From Acidobacteriaceae bacterium (GTDB lineage Bacteria > Acidobacteriota > Terriglobia > Terriglobales > Acidobacteriaceae), in NCBI GenBank assembly GCA_003140655.1, contig PLKR01000028.1:1-12429 (forward strand): a stretch of DNA of 12,429 bases, given 5' to 3'. The first letter of the stretch is position 1. Each line of letters starts with the position of its first letter. Under the pieces are notes generated by a model, which ran no database searches, was not told where the DNA came from, and saw only the letters and a list, made by a program, of their open reading frames with translations. The position numbers and the translations under genes are program-made. Below are positions 1 through 7,846 of the stretch, in pieces.

Positions 1-1800
1 GTCATCAGCTTTGGCCGGAGCCGATGTACCGCTCCCTCGATGGCCGCTGCCTCAATATCCGCATTGGTGACCGGAACACCTGAAGCCAACTTGTGATCCA
101 GAGCTTCATGAAGGTAGACCACCATGACCACGCCCGTCTCCACGGCAATTCCAAACAGGGCGATGTAGCCCACCCAGACCGCTACGCTGAAGTTGTACCC
201 AAGCAGCCATTGCAGGATCAGTCCTCCGGTCATCGCATAGAATGTCGGGAGGATGAGCACCACGGCTTCGGTGACGTTATGGAAAATCAGATACAAGAGA
301 AGGAAAATCACAAAAAAGACGACTGGCAGAATGACTTTGAAGCGCTCCTTGGCCCGAAGTTCAAACTCGTACTCGCCCGACCACGTGTAGGTGTATCCCG
401 CTGGCAATGTAAGTTTCTGACGTAGTAGTTTTGAGGCCTGATTCACGAAGCCGCCATAGTCTTTCGTGTTCAGGTCAATGTAGACGTAGCCAGTTAGCTG
501 CCCTTCTTCGTCGCGGATCATGGCTGGACCGCGGGAGAACGAGATTTTTGCGACTTGCTCGATCGGGATTTGGGCTCCGGCGGGTGTCGCGATCAGAATG
601 CGCTGCAGATCTTCTATGTTGTCGCGAAAATCTCGATCATAGCGAACGTTGATTGGGTACCGTTCGCGCCCCTCGACGTTCTGCGCGATATTCATCCCGC
701 CCATCCCGGAAGTTACAGCCAATTGCACATCGGCGATGGTGAGGCCGTACTTTGCCGCTTCTGGTCGATTGACCTCGACGTTGATGTAAAAACCTTGCGA
801 CACGCGCTCCGCAAACACGGACCGAACTTGCGGCATTCCAGCCAGGACCTGCTGCACCTGTGTACCGAGTTGCTGAATTCCTTCGACATTTGCCCCTTGG
901 ATCTTCATTCCTACCGGTGTCTTGATTCCGGTCAAAGACATGACCAGACGGTTGTCGACCGGCATGGTCCAGGTGTTGGTCAATCCTGGAAGCTGCAGCT
1001 TTTCGTCCATTTCCTGGATCAGCTTTTCGTAGGTCATTCCTGCAGGCCATTCCTTGCGAGGCTTGAGCATGAGCGTCGTGTCATACATATCCAGGGGAGC
1101 GTTGTCGGTAGCACTATCCGAGCGTCCGACAACTCCAAAAACGCTTTCCACCTCGGGGAAAGAACGAAGCATGCGATCTTGCTCCTGCAGAAGCTGCGAA
1201 GCTTGAGTGATGCCGATCCCCGGCAGAGCCGTGGGCATATAGAGAGCGGAGCCCTCGTAAAGTGGCGGCATGAACTGGCTGCCCAGCCTGAATATCAACG
1301 GGAATGTCACTACCAGAAACAGCAGGTTTAGCAGCAGCGTGGTCTTACGATACTTGAGGCACAGACGCAAGACTGGCAGATACAGGGCCCGCGTGAACCG
1401 GGACACCGGGTTCTCCGACTCCGGCCTCAGCTTGCCTTTGATAAACATAACCATCAACACCGGGACCAATGTGATTGCGAGCACAGATGAGAAACCAACG
1501 GCGAGCGTCTTCGTCCAGGCCAACGGCCGGAACAGTCGTCCTTCTTGTGCCTCTAAGAGGAAGACCGGCACGAAGGACATGACGATGATGATCAAAGAGA
1601 AGAACAGCGCCGGCCCGACTTGCTTCGCTCCATCGATAAGAATCTTTCGCCGTTCAGGTTCAGAAAATTCTGAGCTGTGCCGCAGTCCCGTTGGGGCAAT
1701 AGCAATGGGGGCGTCGGACGTGTTTGGGACGGGACCGCCGGAAGGATCGGTTTCGCCAATCGGCTTTGTTTCATCGGATTCAACTTTGAGCCTGTGTACG
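1..1800 (-). pseudogene. cusA: CusA/CzcA-type heavy-metal RND efflux pump, C-terminal part only (N-terminal half missing; 3' end beyond window)
   Basis: This is the inner-membrane proton-driven pump subunit of a CusCBA-like copper/silver (HME-RND) efflux complex. The minus frame is open from about 1850 to base 1, where it is still open. Recognisable CusA sequence starts at about 1660 (IDGAKQVGPALFFSL) and continues through EGRLFRPLAWTKT, the periplasmic porter domain (MPVDNRLVMSLTG, RYPINVRY, GPAMIRDE) and the later membrane helices, ending at HRLRPKLMT. Met residues sit where E. coli CusA has metal-binding Met573 and Met672, by recalled alignment. About 550 of some 1040 residues are visible. 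The first 400 or so, including the N-terminal helix and first porter repeat, are absent. Upstream of 1660 the frame encodes a polar stretch (possibly a cytoplasmic loop, as in VHRLKVES) and then antisense of the CHAT-like gene. A GTG at 1847 is the only upstream start and is probably not real. As it stands this would not make a working pump. Confidence 0.9.
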
Positions 1801-1815
1801 CCGTCGATGCCTATG
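1785..1815. other. Junction between two 5'-truncated genes (inversion breakpoint or assembly chimera)
   Basis: Left of this point the minus strand reads as the middle of a CusA-type pump. Right of it the plus strand reads as the middle of a caspase/CHAT-like protein. Both proteins lose their N-terminal halves here, and neither frame continues meaningfully across. The exact base cannot be fixed by eye: CusA-like character may extend to about 1795 and CHAT-like character begins by about 1797-1810. No IS element, terminal inverted repeat or target duplication is visible at the junction. Confidence 0.65.
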
Positions 1816-2180
1816 CAACTCCGGAAGTCAGCGGCAAGATTGCTCACTTCCTATCCTGTGACAATGCTTTATATCTCGGCCCTAACTTCGTAAAGAATGG
1901 TTGTCTCGCATACATCGGATACGACGACAATTTCACCTTCGATCCGGACTCCGCAGACATCTTTTTCAAATGTGACGGCCAGATAGATTGTGGATTGGCC
2001 GATGGATTGACAGTTGGCGACGCTGTCGGGAGAGCCAAAGATGCCTTCAACCAGGCAATCGCTGACCTCCAGGCACAAGGTAATACTTATGCGGCTTCGG
2101 TATTGACGGTAAATCTCTCGCACCTTCGCAGCCCTCTCGACGGATCCCAGTGGGGTAGGGTCGACGCAAAGCTGTCGTAG
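1797..2180 (+). pseudogene. Caspase/gingipain (CHAT-like) cysteine-peptidase-type protein, C-terminal fragment
   Basis: About 128 residues look like the end of a clan CD (caspase/C25/CHAT-like) domain. GKIAHFLSCDNALYLGP fits the 'hydrophobic strand plus Ser-Cys' nucleophile motif, with the candidate catalytic Cys at codon 1857-1859. It is followed by AYIGYDDNFTF, which matches the 'Ala-Phe/Tyr-Ile-Gly-Tyr' strand of these families, then a helix GLTVGDAVGRAKDAFNQA and a tail ending HLRSPLDGSQWG. The upstream His half of the expected catalytic dyad and any signal or partner domains are missing because of the junction near 1797. The frame stays open back to at least 1677, but that part is antisense to the CusA gene and carries no family character. 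The stop at 2178-2180 lies 69 nt before the next gene on the same strand, so it was probably first in that operon. Family assignment is from motif recognition; the substrate is unknown. Confidence 0.6.
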
Positions 2181-2249
2181 CAAACAAGACCCGGTACCCA
2201 GGCAATTGGGTTCGGGACTGTGGCAGCAGGACTCAGCAAAGGAATCAAA

Positions 2250-4313
2250 ATGTCACTTCTCTATAAAGCGTGCTTCTTCCTAAGCTTCGCTATGTTGAGC
2301 CTCGCCTCATTGCCCGCCCAACAGGGCGGCGGCAAACCCGCCGCTGCTGCAGCTCCGGCTAGTACTTCAGGCTTGGCAGGTCTTTCATATGTCAGGGGCG
2401 ACTGGAGCACGAGCATGCCGACCGATAGCAAACGCGTTGTGCTGTGCTACAAGCTGGTACCTGCGAACAGTGCCTCTCAGCCTTTCACCCTGGAACCGAC
2501 CAGATTTGATTGCAATAACGACAAGGCGGATCCGGTCGTCAGAAATGCCTGCAAGGTCTCAAAGAACTCACCGTGCTCGATTGTGGATAACACCCATCCC
2601 TTGCTTGAAAGACAGATTCTAGTCCTTGCCATTGACGCAAGGAATTTGGCCGCTTCGCTGAAAGATGAAGAGCTCGGGAAGATAGATCATCCGCCGGTTA
2701 ACATCTCGCGCATGGCCGTATTGAACTTCAATCTGACCACGCAGCAGGGCACTGCATTGAACCCGGCACCTGTCAGACCCAGTATGAGCACGGCAAGTCT
2801 GGCGACGGGAAACCTCGGTCCGTCGATCTATTATCTTCGCTGGCCCATACAGCTTATGGGAGACACAATTCCAACGTTGACCGTGAACACCGTTTATATC
2901 GCACCAGCGCCGGGCGACTTCTGGTCTCCATCTACGGTTTATGCCGCAGGCAGTGTCGTGACGCCTCTTCCTGGCAACGGACACTTCTACACGGCTCTAA
3001 ACGAGGGTATGTCTGGATCTGGATCTGGACCAGCATTTGCGATTGTGACACCTGCCACGGTTAACGATCCAGCAGTAGCGGGTCCCGCATTGACCTGGAT
3101 GGACCTGGGTACAACGGCCCCTATAGGGGCAGCAACTCCCGCGACCTGGACTCCGAATAAACAATTCACGCAAGGATCCGTGATAGCCAATCCCGCGAAC
3201 GGACATTTCTATGTGGCAAGCATTGGCGGGCAGTCCGGAAGCACGATGCCAACGTTCGCCGTTGCAACTCCCGCAAGCATTGCTGATCCGCCGGGGGGCG
3301 CGTTGACGTGGACGGATGTTGGAACGACAGCCCCTATCGGCACAGTAACTCCTGTTGCTGTCTGGTCTCCTGGCAAGCCATTTTCGCAAAATGCCGTGAT
3401 CGCCAATCCTCTGAACGGTCATTTCTACCTAGCAACCACTGGGGGAAGGTCTGGTAATGCTGTGCCGTCGTTCCCTGTAGCTACCCATCCAACGGTTCCT
3501 GAGCCGAATCCACCTTCTATAACATGGACAGACTTGGGAACAACCGCCCCCAGCGGTTTGCCAGCTACAGTTCCTCAGTGGACTCCCAATACGACGTTCA
3601 CTCAGGGACAGGTGATATCCAATCCGCTGAATAGCCATTTCTACCTCGCGAGCACCGGAGGTCAGTCTGGTACTGCGATGCCAGCATTGCCAGTGACGGT
3701 CAAGCCGCCAATTCAGGATGGCACAATCATCTGGCAGGACTCTGGAACATCCACTCCCGCATCCGTATCAACGGCAGGGCCAACTGACCAAGTCGTTAGC
3801 CTGCTGAATGTCCCGTTACCCCAAGTTCATTCCTTGTATTACTTCAATCTCGCGACAGGTGTTGCCGTCAGCTGGGTTCGGAATCCTTCATTTCTCAGGC
3901 TCGAAAATACTCCTCCTTCGCCGCCAGGAACACCTACGTATTACACGCAAAAAGTACCAGGAAGCCTGACCGTCGAACCCATCTTGCTATTCACTACATA
4001 TCTGCCGAAGCTTCCGATGGATGCTGAGAGTCCATGGAAGCCCAAGAACCTGATTCCAGGTTTCAGCTTTGGTTTCTCATTATCTGCTCCCGCCAGCAGT
4101 TTCTATATCGGCGGCAGTTCAGAAATATGGCGCAATCTTCAGTTTGCTGGGGGACTCAATGTGGCAAAGGTCAATGCTTTGGCTCCCGCCGGATATGTCG
4201 ATCCCACTTCCAGCACTGCCCCGACAACGATACAAAAGTTCGCAAAGGGGGCATTCATCGGCTTTACGCTGAATATCGACTTCATTGCCGGCCTTTTCGG
4301 ACAAAAGATATAG
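2250..4313 (+). CDS. Secreted protein with four tandem aromatic repeats and a barrel-like C-terminus
   Basis: The protein has 687 residues and its family has no name I recognise. I chose ATG 2250, which has AAAGGA about 6 nt upstream; an in-frame GTG at 2220 would add ten residues ahead of the signal peptide. Residues 1-23 form a Sec signal peptide (hydrophobic core FFLSFAMLSLASL, likely cleavage after LPA), followed by a Gly/Pro/Ala linker. Residues 45-220 form a Cys-containing domain. Residues 225-507 hold four repeats of 72-75 residues, each opening with WsP or WTP and containing HFY and SG. The C-terminal 180 residues contain alternating polar and hydrophobic strands (FSFGFSLSAPASSFYIGG, NLQFAGGLNVAKV, GAFIGFTLNIDFIAGLFG), which suggests an outer-membrane or surface-anchored end. 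It sits between a CHAT-like fragment and a membrane protein, 57 nt before the latter. A surface binding role is inference. Confidence 0.8.
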   Translation: MSLLYKACFFLSFAMLSLASLPAQQGGGKPAAAAAPASTSGLAGLSYVRGDWSTSMPTDSKRVVLCYKLVPANSASQPFTLEPTRFDCNNDKADPVVRNACKVSKNSPCSIVDNTHPLLERQILVLAIDARNLAASLKDEELGKIDHPPVNISRMAVLNFNLTTQQGTALNPAPVRPSMSTASLATGNLGPSIYYLRWPIQLMGDTIPTLTVNTVYIAPAPGDFWSPSTVYAAGSVVTPLPGNGHFYTALNEGMSGSGSGPAFAIVTPATVNDPAVAGPALTWMDLGTTAPIGAATPATWTPNKQFTQGSVIANPANGHFYVASIGGQSGSTMPTFAVATPASIADPPGGALTWTDVGTTAPIGTVTPVAVWSPGKPFSQNAVIANPLNGHFYLATTGGRSGNAVPSFPVATHPTVPEPNPPSITWTDLGTTAPSGLPATVPQWTPNTTFTQGQVISNPLNSHFYLASTGGQSGTAMPALPVTVKPPIQDGTIIWQDSGTSTPASVSTAGPTDQVVSLLNVPLPQVHSLYYFNLATGVAVSWVRNPSFLRLENTPPSPPGTPTYYTQKVPGSLTVEPILLFTTYLPKLPMDAESPWKPKNLIPGFSFGFSLSAPASSFYIGGSSEIWRNLQFAGGLNVAKVNALAPAGYVDPTSSTAPTTIQKFAKGAFIGFTLNIDFIAGLFGQKI
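2922..3770 (+). repeat. Four tandem ~216-bp coding repeats (72-75 aa units)
   Basis: The units begin at the Trp codons at 2922, 3147, 3363 and 3579, giving spacings of 225, 216 and 216 nt. Each reads roughly W-S/T-P...F-x-Q/A-G-x-V-I-x-N-P-x-N-x-HFY-x-A...GG-x-SG...P...TWxDxGTTAP. Aromatic residues, the HFY triplet and a closing WxDxG are kept in all four, with small changes in the last unit (WQDSGTSTP). The pattern resembles short sugar-binding or phage-tail-type beta modules (W..Y..G..V...Y.A..G.SG...P...W...G). Nucleotide similarity is clearly lower than protein similarity, so the copies are old and kept by selection. Confidence 0.85.
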
Positions 4314-4370
4314 GGACCAAGTCCGGGCTTACAGGCTATCCGCATTCCGCGGTTGAAAAGGAGAGTCCGA

Positions 4371-5450
4371 ATGAAACCGAACAGATATCTCTTGATTGTC
4401 GGCCTAGTGCTCCTGATCGCTGCTGGAGTGGGTCTGTACAAACTTGGTATTCCGGCATTATTCGCGGGTACGACAAGGACCAACGAAGCTTTGGTTCTGA
4501 GTGCGGTCGTGCTCGTTGGTCTGGCTCTCGTAGTTGTGTTGATGTCCGTCCTGGGCATCATCTACTCGGTCATCGGAGTTGCCGACGCAACCCAAGCGCT
4601 GGCGTTGCCAGAAGGATCTGTCCGAGCTTTGATTGCTTTCAGCCTGGTGCTTATCTTCGTCTGCCTTGGAGCTTTCCTGTATAACAGCGTCGATAACAGC
4701 ACGGTGACTCCGGGGGGCAAGGCAACTGGTATCACGGAGACACAACTCGCCGATTTGAAAAACCAGTTTGTCGTAGCCTATGAGCCCGCACGGAACGCGA
4801 ATGGCTCCGCCCAGACCGACAACGACGGTAAGACTCCACTCTATAACGCAACGTACTTCCTCAAGCCCAACAAGGACGCTGAAGACTTTGCGAAACAGAT
4901 TTTCACGACCCTGGCAACTGTCTTTGTCAGCGTAATCAGCTTTTATTTTGGCAGCAGCACGACCTCGTCAGCCGTGGGGGCAGGCGCGAAAGCCGCCAGC
5001 AGCGCAGGCGGAGCCAGCGGGGTCACCTCCCCGGGTGGCGGCGCAAGTGATCCACAATCCGCGCTAACGGAAGTAAAGGCGGCGGCTCACGACGCCAAAT
5101 CGGCCCTCGACCGTGCGACCGACGCTGCCGCCAAGGCAAAGTCGCTCGCCGATGCGGCACCTCAGGCTCCCTCAGACCAGAAATTAACGGCAACGAGCGA
5201 TGGAGACGCTGCACAGAAGGCGCTGGCTGCAGCAACCCAGGCGTCGAGCGCCGCTGACCAGCAGGTTCAAGTAGCCACCAAGGCGGTCAGCGACGCTGCC
5301 ACGGGAAGCACGGACCTAGCCAAGAGCATGGCCGCGGCCGCCGTGTTCAAAGCGCGCGATGCTGTCAAGCAACTGGCTCAGGCCGCAGAGGCAAGCGCTA
5401 CCGAAGCCGAACGCTTGCGGGACAAGATCAAGAGCGACACTGGAGCCTAG
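4371..5450 (+). CDS. Membrane protein with four predicted helices and a long Ala-rich helical tail
   Basis: The protein has 359 residues. ATG 4371 is chosen because AAGGAG lies about 8 nt upstream; an upstream TTG at 4353 overlaps that site. Predicted membrane helices lie at about residues 6-28, 40-66, 86-105 and 178-194. Between helices 2 and 3 is the striking segment ALPEGSVRALIAF, with a conserved-looking LPEGSVRALIA turn leading straight into a helix. I have the impression this motif recurs in bacterial membrane proteins of unknown function, but cannot name the family. Residues 110-175 form a polar loop. Residues 200-230 are Gly/Ser/Ala-rich and 231-359 are Ala/Lys/Asp/Gln-rich, likely long amphipathic helices or coiled coil. 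By the positive-inside rule the tail side is uncertain. It is 57 nt after the repeat protein and the last gene of the plus-strand run. Confidence 0.8.
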   Translation: MKPNRYLLIVGLVLLIAAGVGLYKLGIPALFAGTTRTNEALVLSAVVLVGLALVVVLMSVLGIIYSVIGVADATQALALPEGSVRALIAFSLVLIFVCLGAFLYNSVDNSTVTPGGKATGITETQLADLKNQFVVAYEPARNANGSAQTDNDGKTPLYNATYFLKPNKDAEDFAKQIFTTLATVFVSVISFYFGSSTTSSAVGAGAKAASSAGGASGVTSPGGGASDPQSALTEVKAAAHDAKSALDRATDAAAKAKSLADAAPQAPSDQKLTATSDGDAAQKALAAATQASSAADQQVQVATKAVSDAATGSTDLAKSMAAAAVFKARDAVKQLAQAAEASATEAERLRDKIKSDTGA

Positions 5451-5460
5451 AACACCATAA

Positions 5461-5609
5461 ATAACGATAGACTGTCACAGCAGCGATTCGTTTCGTTCCG
5501 GCGTCGTTATGTGCCGTCTGTGTACGGTTTGTCCGCAAGAAGTCGGATCGATAGGCGCCCCTTTGAAGACCTCTTGACCCACGACTTCAAGCCTGGACTC
5601 TCAGGTCTT
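5461..5609. repeat. Two long-loop inverted repeats in the convergent intergenic gap
   Basis: ATAACGA at 5461-5467 pairs with TCGTTAT at 5504-5510. AAGACCT at 5566-5572 pairs with AGGTCTT at 5603-5609. The latter encloses a small CCTG/CAGG stem near 5592-5605. The gap 5451-5626 lies between a plus-strand and a minus-strand gene, so a shared termination zone is plausible. However, loops of 30-37 nt and the lack of a T-run directly after the stems make a standard Rho-independent terminator unlikely. Confidence 0.25.
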
Positions 5610-5626
5610 TCAGCAATTTAAAAAAA

Positions 5627-5929
5627 CTAATATCTTCGCGCATTGCTGTACTTCAGAAAGTTGTGCTGTTGCTCCCTGCCGGAATCGCCGCCAGATCTGC
5701 CTTGCCCACGAGGCGGCTCCACGACAATCGTCTTTTGCTGCCGTAATCGAAGGTTCTCGTTCTGCAAGCCAGTCACTTGCTCCTTCAGCACTGAAATCTC
5801 CCGCTTCAGCCGAACCACTTCGGGACTGTCATCCGCTGCAGCAATTTCAGGCTGAACGAGATCCTCTTCCGGTCTTTTCCGGGCATTGCGTTCCCGCATC
5901 TCTCGCTGGGCATCTTCGAGGTTCTTCAT
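5627..5929 (-). CDS. Small charged coiled-coil protein
   Basis: The protein has 100 residues and I do not recognise it. GGAGG at 5934-5938 sits 4 nt before ATG 5929, a strong sign that this is a real gene. Residues 1-25 are highly charged (KNLEDAQREMRERNARKRP). Residues 35-67 form a leucine-heptad coiled coil (VVRLKREISVLKEQV then LQNENLRLRQQ), and the last 30 residues are Gly/Arg/Gln-rich and probably disordered. There is no signal peptide or membrane segment, so it is likely cytoplasmic and oligomeric. It lies downstream of the HTH/coiled-coil gene on the same strand with a 185-nt gap, so linkage to that gene is possible but not shown. A bZIP-like look alone is not evidence for DNA binding. 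Confidence 0.75.
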   Translation of the reverse strand: MKNLEDAQREMRERNARKRPEEDLVQPEIAAADDSPEVVRLKREISVLKEQVTGLQNENLRLRQQKTIVVEPPRGQGRSGGDSGREQQHNFLKYSNARRY

Positions 5930-6114
5930 AGATCCTCCAACTGGAGATCAAGCTCTTGGCTCCAACACTTGAGAAGCCACAAGGCAAGTAAGAATGTCAT
6001 GTTGCTTCCCGCTGCCTTCTCGGCTCCGGCTACGCGGCAAGTCTGCACAGCGTGACGCGTAATGCAGTCTTATCCTGTACCAAGCAGTTGAGCTGAGCGG
6101 TGTGGCAATCGTCA

Positions 6115-7254
6115 TCAATTCAACCATGGGTATCTCCGTTCCGGATGAACAAACTCGGCGATGGAATCTGGCAGATCGGAAAGTGGATCAAGAAAATCGG
6201 CATATTTGGTTGTCCAGTCCACAACCTGCTGGATGTCACCCTTCTCCTCAGAGGACATTTCCAGCTTGCCCGCGCACTCTGCCAGCGCCTTCACGAATAT
6301 TCGCACGTTCTCGGCTTCTCCCCGATTCCGCATCAACTCGGTGACGAACTCGGCCTTTCGTTTATGCTCTGCCGCCTTCCGTCTTTGCTCTTCTTTCTGT
6401 TTCCGCTCTTCTTCCCACCGCCGCTCCCGTTCCTCGGTCTCTCGCCGGTTCTTTTTGATCGCTGCCGCCGCCACTCTGAGGCCAATGATGAAGTCTCCAA
6501 TACATTTCTCCAATCGCTGACATTTTCCGTCCGACCATGTTCCCCGTACCCCTGCGGAATAGGGAAGGTTGTCCACACGAAACTGCAACTTGCCCGTGAG
6601 CTTGTAATCCCATTTGGGAGCCATCCAGGGATGCTTTTGTTCATCAGGGGTTAGGACGTGGCGTACGCTTTCTGTGATCTCCAGCACGCAAAACCTGACC
6701 ATCTCCCCGTCTACAGCCAACGTCAAGGCCGCCTCTTCCTCTCTTGACCACGAGACTGATTGACCTCTTTCTTCAAGTGCCAGAAAAAGTGCGTTCATGA
6801 TCCGCAAGGAACGAGGTATCTGCTCCCGCGAAACGAGAAGATGCGGCAAAACTCCATTCTTGGGCACGATCAGTTTCTTGTCGGTCTCTTTTCCTTGTGC
6901 CAGCAGCTTTTCCATTCTCACTACTAGCGCGTGGGAAAGTTCCGGGGGGATCGCTATTTCGGGTACCGGTTCCGCCGCCAACCTTGCCAGTTCAGGCGCT
7001 AGACGTTCTCGCACATGAAGGTCCAGAGTTTCAGGACCGTTCTTGGCAGGCGGCAATGGAGGGCGAACACCCTTGTGACCTGTCTCTGTTTTGCGCCAAT
7101 ATCCAAGTGGAGGAACAGGAATATCGTGCTTGCGACAAATTTTCGCGAGACCGACATCGGACATGCCGAATTCCTTGGCAAGTGTCCGCACTGGTGTCGC
7201 CCACACCTTTTCGTATAACTCCGCCCTCGTCAGGCGAATTCGCGTTTGGGTCAT
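6115..7254 (-). CDS. HTH-domain protein with central domain and charged coiled coil, function unknown
   Basis: The protein has 379 residues. Residues 8-70 match a recurring bacterial N-terminal module of the form 'LTRaELYekVWatP...LAKefGmSDvgLAKiCRkhdIPvPplGYWrK', a helix-turn-helix of resolvase or homeodomain-like shape. Such proteins are usually annotated hypothetical. Residues 100-260 form a mixed domain with no motif I can name (SWSREEEAALTLAVDGEM, LQFRVDNLP). Residues 266-305 are a dense Glu/Arg/Lys coiled coil. The C-terminus is helical and acidic and ends ERRYPWLN. The ATG at 7254 has only a weak AAAGAAA upstream. Its position on the tRNA side, two genes from an integrase, and the decayed gene beside it point to an accessory region. 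A DNA-binding role is inferred from the HTH. There is no nuclease or helicase motif, so a catalytic function is not supported. Confidence 0.8.
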   Translation of the reverse strand: MTQTRIRLTRAELYEKVWATPVRTLAKEFGMSDVGLAKICRKHDIPVPPLGYWRKTETGHKGVRPPLPPAKNGPETLDLHVRERLAPELARLAAEPVPEIAIPPELSHALVVRMEKLLAQGKETDKKLIVPKNGVLPHLLVSREQIPRSLRIMNALFLALEERGQSVSWSREEEAALTLAVDGEMVRFCVLEITESVRHVLTPDEQKHPWMAPKWDYKLTGKLQFRVDNLPYSAGVRGTWSDGKCQRLEKCIGDFIIGLRVAAAAIKKNRRETEERERRWEEERKQKEEQRRKAAEHKRKAEFVTELMRNRGEAENVRIFVKALAECAGKLEMSSEEKGDIQQVVDWTTKYADFLDPLSDLPDSIAEFVHPERRYPWLN

Positions 7255-7331
7255 TGGTTTCTTTTGAGATTGATTTCTGCTCTCGTGTTCAACTCTCGAC
7301 GCTCAATCATGGGAACCTTAGAAATGTCAGG

Positions 7332-7846
7332 ATGGATCCCAGGCAGAATGCGAATCGCGGCGATGGCAGAGTGGCATTGACCAGGGCAGAGCGGCTTTCC
7401 CGCTATCAGAGTCTACGTATAGACCTGACCAAAAGTACCGGGCCGTTGTTTGCCATCCCGATCCTGGGCCTCGTCGCTCTCACCTACTAACTCTCGTCGT
7501 GTTGAAGGACTACGCTGCTGACACGAAGACGATTGCGAAAGCGAGTGTTTGCAACTCGAAGATGCACAGATGCCTTTTCTCGTCGTCGTTCAGAGACCAC
7601 GAACAGCTGACTTCCAACGCGGCCGGGTTATAGAAAATCAAGGATTCGGGCCTGCCATCAATGCGACGTGGACCTACACCCAGGCTGGCAGAGTTGTCCG
7701 CCCAATCCCAGCACTCGCACCAAGAGCGATCCCCGACGTGGCAGAATGATTATCCGCAAATCGTGGGAAATCTGCTCGGACTCAGTATCGACTACGAGTC
7801 GCTCTCTGGTTTGAAGTACCAGACCCGCGTCACATGGGGGGAATGA
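7332..7846 (+). pseudogene. Decayed small membrane protein gene with three frame changes
   Basis: Four pieces in shifting frames make one continuous protein. Piece 1 (7332-7490) reads LTRAERLSRYQSLRIDLTKS followed by a hydrophobic helix GPLFAIPILGLVALTY. Piece 2 (about 7490-7545) continues the helix as TLVVL and reads KDYAADTKTIAKASV. Piece 3 (about 7549-7749) reads QLEDAQMPFLVVVQRP, then ENQGFGPAINATW and PIPALAPRAIPDV. Piece 4 (about 7740-7846) reads DYPQIVGNLLGLSIDYESLSG and KYQTRVTW. The layout (a short N-terminal part, one membrane helix, a soluble 'DTk...eDAQ.P' linker, then a domain with the N.G.GPA.N.tW and YESLSG.kY.T motifs) matches a common family of small membrane-anchored proteins of unknown function. 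Single-base indels near 7490, 7545 and 7745 break it. It is opposite in strand to both neighbours and has no clear start site. Confidence 0.7.

Noticed and set aside
93..1331. Plus-strand ORFs at 93-425, 431-652 and 555-1331
   Set aside because: They are antisense to the continuous CusA-type frame, have no recognisable protein character, and the minus strand gives clear family motifs throughout.
1677..1796. N-terminal 40 residues of the open frame leading into the CHAT-like fragment
   Set aside because: This part is antisense to the pump side of the junction and shows no CHAT-like character, so it is not taken as real protein.
2220..2249. GTG start at 2220 for the repeat protein
   Set aside because: It would put ten polar residues before the signal peptide. 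ATG 2250 has a better-placed ribosome site and starts directly at the signal sequence.
2922..3770. CRISPR-like array
   Set aside because: The repeats are 216-225 nt coding units in one open frame, not short repeats with unique spacers. No CRISPR pattern occurs anywhere in the window.
5566..5609. Rho-independent terminator in the convergent gap
   Set aside because: The loop is about 30 nt and no T-run follows the stem on either strand, so it is listed only as an inverted repeat.
6897..7490. Plus-strand ORF 6897-7490 as a gene
   Set aside because: Most of it is antisense to the HTH protein gene. Only its last part (from 7332) has protein character, and that belongs to the decayed gene.
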